From assembly GCA_949825025.1 (NCBI GenBank), contig OX463782.1, positions 30,599,351 through 30,663,350 of the forward strand: a DNA stretch of 64,000 nt. The letters run 5' to 3'. The notes under the pieces were generated by a model that ran no database searches, was not told the origin of the DNA, and saw nothing but the letters and a program-made list of their open reading frames with translations. Below are positions 1 through 11,100 of this stretch, one piece after another. How positions within the stretch are numbered: the first letter of the stretch is position 1; each line of letters starts with the position of its first letter. A program made the translations under genes and the position numbers. Source of the stretch: Siphlonurus alternatus (Eukaryota > Arthropoda > Insecta > Ephemeroptera > Siphlonuridae).

Positions 1-24
1 GGTCCATTGAGAAAAAGTAGAGGT

Positions 25-125
25 GTCCGTCCTGACTGAGGTTTTCCACGGTTCCCTCAGTCTCACCTCAGCAAATGCTGGGACGCGTAAGCATGCAGGC
101 CGTGGCCACTATCCGTTCCCTAATT
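25..125. repeat. Dispersed repeat, copy 1
   Basis: Shares a block of about 35 bp (CTGACTGAGGTTTTCCACGG onwards), plus weaker flanking similarity, with the inverse of 25110-25230. No coding potential is credible in the 67-codon ORF over it. Confidence 0.5.
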
Positions 126-895
126 ATCCCTATACCCAGTACCCCGCCGCGAGCTGTAAGCTCTTAGGGGATCCTTGTAAAAATATAAAAAAAAAAAATA
201 ATAAAAATTCAAATGATCACAGCTAGGAGCCGATAAAAAAACTTTACATTATATATACATTAAGTGTAAAATATAAGAAATATAATTATTATATATAAAT
301 TCAATTGATCACAGCTAATTAAGAGCCGATAAAAAACTTTCACCATTACGTGCAAGTATAACATTTTTTGTAATATATTCATATAATTATAATATATTAT
401 ATTTTGAAATTTTTGTCAATTTTCTGAATAAAAAAATATCCACATTTATAACAAAAAAGTATTATATTTTATACGCGCGTATATGATATTATACAGCTAT
501 ATATATTATAGTGCCATGGTTTCATTATAATGTATACTGTTCTGTTCATGCATTTATTGCAATACATTTTTTTATTTTTAAATCAAACCCTATTGGGTAC
601 TTTTTATTTACTAATTACATACTACTTTGAAACCCCGAACCTTCCGAAACCCTAACTTCGCGGTAAGGTTTCTCAGAAATTCCAACATTAGGCAGGCAAC
701 TCGTCTAGCACTCGAGTACGATGGGTGGCCGCAATTACAGGCGTTGTGTGAGCAGCAAAGGTAAATTTGACAACGTTGTAAATTAGAAAAAAATCATAAC
801 AACCAAAGCTCCCTATATCCTATATAGAAACTATGCAGATCCGAGTTGTTTCTGTACAAAATTTCAACTAGGCAAAGTATATAGTAACACTTTTC
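126..895. other. AT-rich intergenic sequence
   Basis: No gene recognised. Contains a short direct repeat, GATCACAGCTA...GAGCCGATAAAAAA, at about 214-240 and 307-335. Confidence 0.5.
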
Positions 896-1506
896 GCCAC
901 CGCAGCGCTAGTGTTAAGACAAACCGGAAATTGGAAGTTAATAATCGAACATCACCCGGGAACCCCACAACAGGCTTATACTTCTAAGAATCGGGTATAC
1001 GCGCTCCGTTCTGGTATTCGAAACCACTTTTCTAATTTCTGATTGGCCCCAAAGAGCTTGTTGATTTTTTTGCGGCTCTTCATTGGTTGCTAAGCAATGT
1101 AATGAGCCAATCACAGGCCAGAAAATGGAACTGACCAATCAAATGAAAGGAAGTTTTCAACCCGAAAAAGTAGGTGTTATCGTTAAGTGGTCGACTTCAA
1201 CGATTCAAAAATCGTAATTTTCAGCACAAAGTACTCACAGACTGCATGTCTTATCTTCCACCATAATTCCTCAGGAGCTCTGGAAATTGGCACCAAAGTT
1301 GGTGGTTTTCCTATAAGGTTACAGGGGGCGTGGCCTAAAAGGTCCACTTTTCTCGAACTGCGTATACCCCCATCCCAATGGAGCATAGCCCTGCCCCACA
1401 ATGTTATTTTTAAATTTTCGCGCCCAAGGTGACGTTCGATTATTAACTTTATTAACTTTCGATTCGTTCCAATTTCCGGTTTGTCTTAACACTAGCGCTG
1501 CGTGGC
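896..1506. mobile_element. Terminal-inverted-repeat element with CCAAT boxes
   Basis: Ends are an inverted pair of about 40 bp (GCAGCGCTAGTGTTAAGACA at the left, its complement at the right). The interior carries at least four CCAAT/ATTGG motifs (about 1041, 1083, 1109 and 1134) and is GC-richer than the surroundings. Non-coding DNA element. It lies about 480 bp upstream of the STAND gene start. Confidence 0.75.
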
Positions 1507-1985
1507 CAAAGCAAGAACTACATGCTACATGCTACTTCAATGCGATATGCATCAGAGATAATACATAATACATGATATGCATAGCTTCTATTGAGTACAT
1601 AAAGGACCAAGAGATGGCGCTGAGTGCTGAAATTTTGGCGAGGATACAGCAATACCTATAGCAGTAAGAGAATCACAAAAACAACAAATTTTATATGAAA
1701 TACATCTTTTACGAAGTTGAAATATTTTTTTATATTTGTCCGAACGTATTTGACAACTAATTATGGTGTTGTCACTTCTGTAACATTATGCTGTGGCTGC
1801 TGAGAGAGCATTTACATGATTTTACAATGTTAAACATATACAATGGGCCTCGCTAGGCGCACGTAGTTCAGCTGTTTCCCGTCAGTTTTCGCGAGGGGCG
1901 CTACTAACTTTATGACGTCAATAGATATAGGGAGCTTTGATAACAACAAACAACAAGCAGCGAGATCAAAGATGTCTGCAGATGC
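1507..1985 (+). promoter_or_regulatory. Probable promoter region of the STAND gene
   Basis: Sequence just upstream of the proposed start includes a TGACGTCA-type site at about 1913-1920 (ATGACGTCAA) and GC-rich CGCGAGGGGCGC at about 1891. No TATA box is convincing. Placement rests on the gene model only. Confidence 0.35.
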
Positions 1986-2152
1986 ATGTCAAGTCCGTGG
2001 TTAAGTGAAGCGGTTCGCATGATAAATGAAGTAAACACTGATCCTTTTGGAGAAAATCACTTTATGCATACAAAAGAAACTATAAGCTGTGAGATCAGTT
2101 TGGACTCGTTACTGTGACTGCAGGATTGTAGATACAACAACATGAAGCGCAG
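1986..2152 (+). CDS. Candidate first coding exons of the STAND gene
   Basis: Start codon at 1986 opens MSSPWLSEAVRMINE and reaches a GTAAAC donor at 2031. A second short exon, 2124-2152, follows a TGACTGCAG acceptor and ends at a CAG|GTTGGT donor in phase 2, exactly the phase needed by the exon at 3160. The proposed 93-nt intron removes an in-frame TGA at 2115-2117. If the intron is not used, the 1986 frame is a 43-codon upstream ORF and translation would start at 2142 (MKRR). Only transcript data can decide. Confidence 0.4.
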
Positions 2153-5100
2153 GTTGGTCCATGATCTGGTACAATATGCATACAGTATGCATAGGAGCAT
2201 GAATGCTCCTTCAGCAAAGGGTTTTTTTTCCTAGGGTTTTTTTTCAAGGGTTTTTTAATACAAGGGTTTTTTTTCCGAGGGTTTTTTTTCCGCTTACCCT
2301 CTGGATGATATGCATGCAAGCACAAGCACACTGTTTGCATAATATGCATACAGTAAACACTTTGTAGATCCAGAGAGGATCCGTACATCATACTATTACT
2401 CTCCGATCAGGGGATCCAGAAATCAAGAAGAGCCACCATAGACGCACAAGTGGTATGCATACCATGCAAAGCTACTGTATGGTATGCATATGCTCCAGCC
2501 CAGTTTAGGATTTTAGCCCTGTTTTGGTTCCGACCTGCTTTTAGGCTCCTTACTCCTTATAGGCTAAAAAAGCAATAACTGATTTACCAAACCCTCCCTT
2601 CCATGAAAATAAAAACTGCAATACCTTGATAATTTTTTTACTGGTTAAAAAAAAAAAAAAATAGAAATAAAAAACGAATAAAAACAGGGTTTTTAACAAA
2701 TAATTCGTTTTTATTTTTTCTTAACTAGTAAAAAAAATATCACGGTATTGCAGTTGTTATTTTTATGAAAAAGCTGATTTGATTAATGGGTTACAATTTT
2801 ATTTTTTAACTTTTTTTGGCTATAAGGAGTCCAAAAGCAGGCCTAGCTGGACCAAAACCGGAACATTTATTTTTCATGTAACCGGGTCCGTTACCGGGCT
2901 ATGTGGTGTACGTAATGTAATGTTATGCATATATGCACACTGTATGACACATACAGACTGCCATGCATATGATTTTATATTTTATAAAAGTATGTATGCA
3001 TTTTTATACTGTGCTGAAAGTCCATGCAATCTATTGCAATCTACTGTATCTATTGTAGATCTATTGCAATCTTTATTGTACAGAAATTGTTTTTAATCCT
3101 TCTCCATAATTGACAATTTTATAGTGTACATAGTGATTTTGTATTCTATCTTGTTGCAGGAGCAGGCGTATACAAAGACTTCAGAGCAATAAAAAATCTG
3201 AGCAAAGTGACCAAAAGAATGAGGAGCCATCAGTTAGTTTAGAACAGAGTCAATCCAGCAAAGAACCACCATTTTCAATTCCTGAACAGAATCAACTTGA
3301 CGAGAATCCTGGCAGTTCAAATTCAGAAAATCTACCACCTCAAGAACCTTCCTCAAGCTCTTGTTTAATTACAGGAAATACCTGTATCAACTCGGAGACT
3401 AATCATACCTGTATCAACTCAAAAATTAATCAGTCAGATATTTCTAGTGAACCTCCAGTTATGTGCCAAGAAATACCTTCTAATTTTTCCCCAAGCTCAG
3501 ACAATCTCCAAACCTCTAGTCAGGTAGAGAAAATTGTTAATCCAAGCTGTAGCCCTGATATGCACGAAGAATGTTCCATTGACCCGAGCAATTACGAAGT
3601 GCTTAGTCTAGAGATACCGTGTGTCGCCAGCCATATGTGTTCACCAAGCCCAGAGAGGCTTGCAGACCACCCAGCGAGCAAGGAGGAGGAACGAGAGGAC
3701 TCACCATTGTTCACTATTGATTGTGCTACAGGAAACTTCAACGACTTCTTCAGCATACAGCAGGTACAGTCAAAGTTATCTTTCTCTGTGGGATAATTTG
3801 TTAATTACTCTATGCATGTGATACAGTAATTTTAATAGTACTGTATCATATACTGTACTTCAATAGTTCTGCCTTATTTTAATTAAAAATTTTGAAGGTA
3901 GATATTATTTTAGTATGAATTTCAATTGTTGAGATGACAAATTTATAATATACTGTAGAGGTCTGCACGGGCCAAATTTTTGAGGCCCGACCCGGCCCGG
4001 TCCGTTCGGATGGTTGCTAGGCCCAGCCCGGGTCCGTGAAGACTGCTTCACAGTGCGGCCCGGCCCGTGGCCCGTTCGTAGTTCAACCTCAAATCGCCTT
4101 TTTATTTTAGTGCTTTACAACCGATTACAGTATAAAACTAAGAAAAAGTCACAAGTCATTTTAGAAGCTTTTTTTGCTTACTTGTTCCCCTTCTTCCTCT
4201 TATCCTATAGCAAAAATAACATCAACAACAAAAATCACTATTGAAATTCTGAGAAAAAGCCAGGCCCGGCCTGTTCGCAGACTGCCAATGCCTGGCCCAA
4301 GCCCAGCCCGCAGGCCGGGCGGGCCAGGCCCGGGCCCGTGCAGACCTCTAATATCCTGTATACAGTATTCATATATTGTATTCGAGAAGAGTATGAAGAG
4401 CTTACTTGAACAAACACACATGCAACACGTGATTCAGTCCATACTTGTGTCAAGACTGGATTAGATTAAAGATTTATGACAGCCATCACCAAATCTAGTG
4501 CAAAAGTCTCGGGGCGTGTGACTCAAACTTTAAACGGCACAATAGGAGCAGGTGTCTTCCCAGACGGTCATAAAGTAATGACATTCCAAGCAAAAACATT
4601 AACTAACTATTGACGTGAGAAAGGAGGTGGCGAAACTTGACAATAGACCGGATATTGATGGTTAATTAAGTATAGACCAGAGATGCAAATCTTCGCGCGA
4701 AACATGGTGCGCGAAACTTTCGCGAAACTTTCGCCCGAATATTCGCGAAACTTCGCGAAAATTTCGCGAAATTTCAAAAATGAATGTCGCAATTGTCGCA
4801 ATGCGATTTTTCATATATTCATCAAAAAATTAAGAAAACAAGATAAAATGGCCCCTTTCATGACCTGTCTATCCTCGAATGTGTTAAATGATTTTAAAAA
4901 TAATTAAAAGTAATTTTTAAAATTAATTAAAAAGAAATAAATTTTTTTATATCTACTAAATTAAATTGAATTTTTTTTTTAATTCATTTATGCAATTAAA
5001 CCTGTCATGAAAGCAAAATTAGGAAGAAAACGGCGTATTCATTAAATACGAATCGAAAAAGTAGAGCGGGAAATTCAAATATGTCAATTTCGCGAAGTTT

Positions 5101-8100
5101 CGCGCGAAACTTTCGCGAAACTTGGCTTGCGAAACTTCGCGAATATTCGCGAAACTAGCGAAATTTCGCGTGAAGCTTCGCGAAGCGTTGCATCACTGGT
5201 ATAGACCATCAATACAGGGTACCGGTATTCATTCTATTGTCTAGCTTTGCCACCTCCTTCCCTGTGGCAATAGGTTTATTAAATGTTTTTTCTTGGAGTC
5301 ATTATTTTATTATTTCATGACCGTCTGGGGAGACATCTGCTTCTTTGTGCCGTTCAAAGTTCGAGGCACACTCCCCGAGATTTTCGGCGCTGACTGTACT
5401 GTATTCATGCTCTCATTTTCAGCTGTTGTTATGTAAACATACGAAGACTCATGTTATTTGTGTTGCTTGGTTTCAGCCTGAGTGCATCGTGATTGATGAC
5501 GACGATGAAGAGGAGGTGCCAAAACCTCCCATCTCCGACCCTGAGGCCCAGCTGGACTCTCCTACCTTGGTCCCTGAGGCCAATCTAGACCCTACCATGG
5601 TCTCTGAGGCCAATCTAGACCCTACCATGGCCCCTGATGCCAATCTAGACCCTCCTACCTTAGTCCCTGAGTCCAATCTAGACCATACCATGACCCCTGA
5701 TGCTAATCTAGACCCTCCTACCTTAGTCCCTGAGTCCAATCTAGACTCTACCACCTTAGTCCCTGAGGCCAATCTAGACTCTCTCACCATGGTCTCTGAG
5801 GCCAATCTAGACCCTACCATAGTCCCTGATGCCCAGCTAGACCCCACCACCATGGTCCCTGAGGCCAAATCTGCTGTCACCTCCCCCAACCATGTGGGAA
5901 CTTCAAGCTCTTCTGAGGAGAAACTACTTGTCAGAGACTCCATACAAACATCAGTCAAGAAGCCTCTTCAACCAGATGTTCGTGCCTCCAAGATTTCTTC
6001 TGCAATTCCACCAAACACTCAGAAGGTTTGTCATAGTCCTGTAATAAATATTAGTAACTCCAAGAAGAGGGATTTAGAGTGCAGAACATAGAGTAATATA
6101 CTGTAATTGATCTTTCTAATCATTATGATGATCTATACTAATAAAGTATTAACAATAAAAGCATGTCAATGAGATTAAGGTAGGACCAACTAGAGAAAGC
6201 AAATAATGCTTATGAAGGGGATTTAAAGGGGTACCAAAGTGAATACTTTTTTTACATATTCGGGCAGCTACGAATTATTCTAATATCCCTGTGGCTCAAT
6301 ATTTACGTACGACGCCTAGTTATTTTACAATTAATTATTTAGTTTGAAAAGTGGGTTTGAAAACCGTTGGTTGGCAGCGGTCGGTGATACGACAAGAAGG
6401 GGGCGGGAGGAGGTTCCCCCGATTCACGGGAGATTCTCGTCGTATCAGCGACTGCTGCTGGAGCGCACCGACTTGAATCAATCAACGGTCATCAAACTCA
6501 CTTTTCAAACTAAATAATTAATTGTAAAGTAACTAGGCATTGTACAAAAATTTGAGCCACAGGGATATCAGAATAATTCATAGCTGCCCGAACATGTAAA
6601 AAAAGTATTCACTTTGGTACCCCTTTAAAGTACATACACACTGAAAAAAAGTACTGTACTGTAGTACTGTATTTTTAAAAATTTATTGCTGTATTACTTT
6701 TGGTCTGTCTTTTGAAATGGATTTTTTTTTTTTTTTTTTTTTTGTCTAGGCTATCATTAATATTATTTTTACCTTTCAGTATAAACCTGGTAACAAAATG
6801 TATAAAAACAAAAGGATGTTTTACAAGATTTTGGTATTGCAAATATTCAGTGTCAAAACTTGTTATTACGTAAAGTCAGGGGACTCAAAAAGTTAGATAT
6901 ACCTTATATCGAGTATTACCTTGTATCAAGTTTCTCCTATACAATGCAATGCTAATTATTTTTGACGGGATCGCAATCTCCTTTACTCAAAATCAATTTT
7001 TACCTAACAAAAAGTTGTGTAATAACGAGTTTTTACTGTACTGTATATAACAGTTAAGCATTAATCTTGAAACAAAAACTCCCATGGGTACGATTGCTAA
7101 TTGTAGTGCATGTTTTCAGGCTGAGTTTATCTTGATTGACCTGGCTGACGACGATGATGAGGAGATGGTTGAGGCAACACCTCCCCCCTGTGCACCTGAC
7201 TCAGTCGCTGAGACCAGGTCCACTCCCAGCGTGGCCGAGCAGCTCGGAACAATTGATAGTCACTCTTGGGAGCCGGCACAGAAGGAGCTTCAAGAGCTAG
7301 ACCCAAATACCTCCAAGAGCCTTCTAGATCCTGCTAGTCAACAGAGCTCTCCAAAGGTGCGTAAATTGTCTGCAGCTGTGAGCAAAGTTGACAAGTCTGT
7401 CAGTGGGGAGGTTAAGGTAATACCATTTTTTTTTATGGAAGGAGTTATAGAAAGTTTTTTGCCAGTCCTATGAAACCAGGTAGTCATCAGGAGTCAATTG
7501 AACTGGTAAAGGTTTCTATTATGACATCTTCACTAAAATAATGATGTTGAAACCACCCTTCTTCCTACTACCACTGCTTGCAAGTAATATTTCACTAATA
7601 TCTGTGTATCTCTTGCAAAAATATAATATTTTTAATTTTAGGAAATTAATTGTATGTAACTGCTAAACAGCAGTTGTTAACAATTATAAATAAACATTAT
7701 TATCATTGTATGAAGTTGGCTCTTCCCAAGGCCAAACTCAATGACAAGCTACTTTCAAAATGCTTACAAATACAACTTTATTCAATATTTGAAAATAAAA
7801 ATCAACTGCAGCTACTGTATTGATTGTGACATTATTGCTCATACTGAAACTACTTTATTAATAAACAGCGAGACACTTAAGGGCATTGGGTGTAGCACCG
7901 GTAGTTGGCAACACTGACGTATCTTCACCATGTTAATTTTTGATCATTGCTCCTCGGAGTAGTTTTTATGCTAGAGCTAAGCTGATTGCTGTAGTATTAA
8001 GATAATTAGTAGCCCAAGTGCACAATTTGGCTAAATAAAGCCTGATTTAAAGAAAAGTATTTTTTAGTGATTTTTAAAATTTACATGCATTTTTCTAAAA

Positions 8101-11100
8101 TAAAAAAAAATACTTTTCTTTAAATCAGGCTTTATTTAGCCAAATTGTGCACTTGGGCTACTAATTATCTTGATACTACAGCAATCAGCTTAGCTCTAGC
8201 ATAAAAACTACTCCGAGGAGCAATGATCAAAAATTAACATGGTGAAGATACGTCAGTGTTGCCAACTACCGGTGCTACACCCAATGCCCTTAATTGACCA
8301 CTTTTTCTGTTGGTGTAGGCAACATCCAGCATTGCAGACTCTGCCGTGCAGACCTTGAAGAGGCCATCACTCGGTGACTTGACAGAGCCAGCTGTTTGTC
8401 TTAAGCCCCCCACAAAGAAGATTGCAATGGTGAGATGGCTATTTCTGTATTGATTATTTGACCTTTTTTTCTTACTTTCCGACATAAATATTAAATAAAG
8501 ACCTTGCAATTGATATTTTGTTAATATCGACATCTAAAGCTTCAATTTCTGTACTGCAAAAAAGCTAGGAGTCAAAGAGTTCCCTTATTTACACGAACAA
8601 GAAGTAACAGAGAAAAGAAAATTGATTGCAGTGGAGCATTACATTCATTACCTTCATGAAGTAACTTGAAAATGTCACAACCAGATCAATGGTTTCTTAC
8701 TCTAGCTCTTACTCTCTTCTTCTATTCAAAATAATAGAATTTATAGAGGTATCAATGGCTGTGGCAACCATTTTTAAGATAGCAGCATATCCCTTACAGG
8801 GTAAGCCAGCAGCATTATTACCTTGGCCGTCCTCAAATTGCCCTCCACTGAACTTGTAAAGACTGTATTATTATCAATTACAGTGACTATACGTTAATAT
8901 ATCATCCCTCTTCCGCAATAATGAGCTATCTGCTCCACGATCTCGTTGCAATAATGAGCTGTCTGCTCTTTTAGGTGAGCGCAATTTTGAGCCTTATTTT
9001 ATACCGATTTATAGCTTAATATTGCGTTCATCTGAAATAGCAGACAGCTCATTATTGCAACAAGATCGTGGAACAGATAGCTCATTATTGCGGACGAGGG
9101 ACGATATACATGTATAAATAATAATTTGCATTATTTCTCTTCATTTTATATTGATTCCGTTAAAATTGTTAAACGTCTTTTTTTTTTCTTTTTTTTTTCA
9201 CTCATGTCGATACAGTAATATGTATATAAATAAAAAACAAAAAGCAATATCATAATAATAATAAATGTATTAATTAAAACAGTAAAAATAAGAGAAAAAT
9301 TAATTATTTTTATAAATTGAATGATACAGATTAAAATAAAAAAAGTATGACATAATTTTTCGTGTGAGGACCAATACAATAGCAACTCTGAACTCTCTCT
9401 CTTTATTCAAGTGAATTTAAAGACTTGTTCTTGCAGGCTGTCTCGAGTGCTGCAGAGTCCACGACCGACTGTGTCGAGCAGTTCCGCAATCCTGAAGAGG
9501 TAGTAAAGCTGCTTCCTCGCAGGCCGTCCCCAATGTTCGTCGGCAGAATGTCGGAGCAGATGACCCTCGTCGCGGCACTGGATCACCAAGACTCAAGTCA
9601 CCTGGTAGACGTAGCCATCACCGGTCCGCCAGGTGTAGGCAAGACTGAACTACTGCTCAACACACTTGAAGCCAACGCTGACAGCTTTGACAATATTTTG
9701 TGGCTAGATGCAACCTCTGACAAAACTCTAGAAGATAGTATATTATACATAACTAAAAAATTAGGTACTAATGTAGATGAAAATTTAAAAAATATGAGCT
9801 TGAATTTATTAATTAAAAATTTTTATACTGTATTTTACAATAAGAGAACATTGATTGTATTTGATAATGCTAGTAATCCAATTGATTTAACTAACTATTT
9901 ACCTTCAAGAGTCACTAAAGGTTATAATTTGTTTTTTGTCATCACATCACAATATACTGAGTGGGATTGTGGATGTCAAATATCACTCAAAAAGTTCTCT
10001 GCCAGTGATTCTAAGGAATTTCTGAAGCAAAATTTACCTAGATGTCGTACGCAAGACATCAGAGAAGTGGCCGAAATGCTCGGACATTCTCCTCTGGCTC
10101 TTCATGCTGCAGTCATGTACGTTAAGTACAAGCAAAAAGTCCTTCAATTTAAACAACAAGATTACACCTTAAGAAATTTTCTCACAGAATTCAATGAAAA
10201 TCCTGTTGATTTTTTAGATTTTAAATTCAAAAATGATATTGACATATCTATGTTTTATAAATCAACAATTGAAAAATTACAAAATAATGTAAATGAAAAT
10301 ACAAATGGCATGTTTTTGTTAAATTTGATGGTCTATTCTGAAATTTCAAATTATGAAATGATGTTAAACTTAATTAATCAAAATGATGAAAAACAACTAC
10401 AAGATTCATTACTATTTTTAAAAGAAAACTCTCTCATTGAAAATGAAGGACAAACAATTCTGATAAACCAAATGTTAAAAATATATATCAAATTTAAGTG
10501 TCAAAATGAATTAGGTCTGTACCAAATTTTAAATGCTTTCAAATGCAAATTAGAAATAGAGCCTAACTGCTCAGTTAATTTCATTCATTGTCTGATGAAA
10601 ATTTGGCACTGTGCAAAAAAATGTGAAATCTTAGTAAGAGAATTTAGTATGTTACCTAGAATTGTTGTGAATTCTGATCATATTTCTACAGAAGAAAAAT
10701 TATCATTTATAGAATCAAGTATTGAATACCTTGAAGAATATGTTGGCTGGCATTACAGTGATGATCTTTTATACATCCAAATGGAAAAAGCATTTTTACT
10801 TGTTAAACATGAAAGCTATGAAGAAGCATACCATGTTTGTAACACAATTTTAAAAGTAGATCTTCTTGAAAAGAATGCAAAATTATATTACTTTGTAATT
10901 TCTATTAAATCAAATTGTTTACAAGAATTAAACAAATTAGATGAATCATTTATATTTGTAAAATATTGTTTTGAGGAGACTCTTAAAAAATATGGAGGTA
11001 GTGATTTAACTGCTAACAAACTTTTAAAATTGTTATGCTCAATATCTGAGAAACTTTCACTAGAAAATAATTTTGAAACATGGCAGCAAGTACTTACATT

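Noticed and set aside
2217..2292. Telomeric repeat
   Set aside because: Unit length and sequence differ from TTAGG and only five irregular copies are present.
2095..2391. Lys/Asn/Pro-rich minus-strand frame
   Set aside because: Arises from the AGGGTTTTTTTT repeat. No splice or homology support.
5473..5958. 161-codon minus-strand frame
   Set aside because: Antisense shadow of the coding minisatellite exon. The plus strand has splice sites, phase continuity and the SIM motif.
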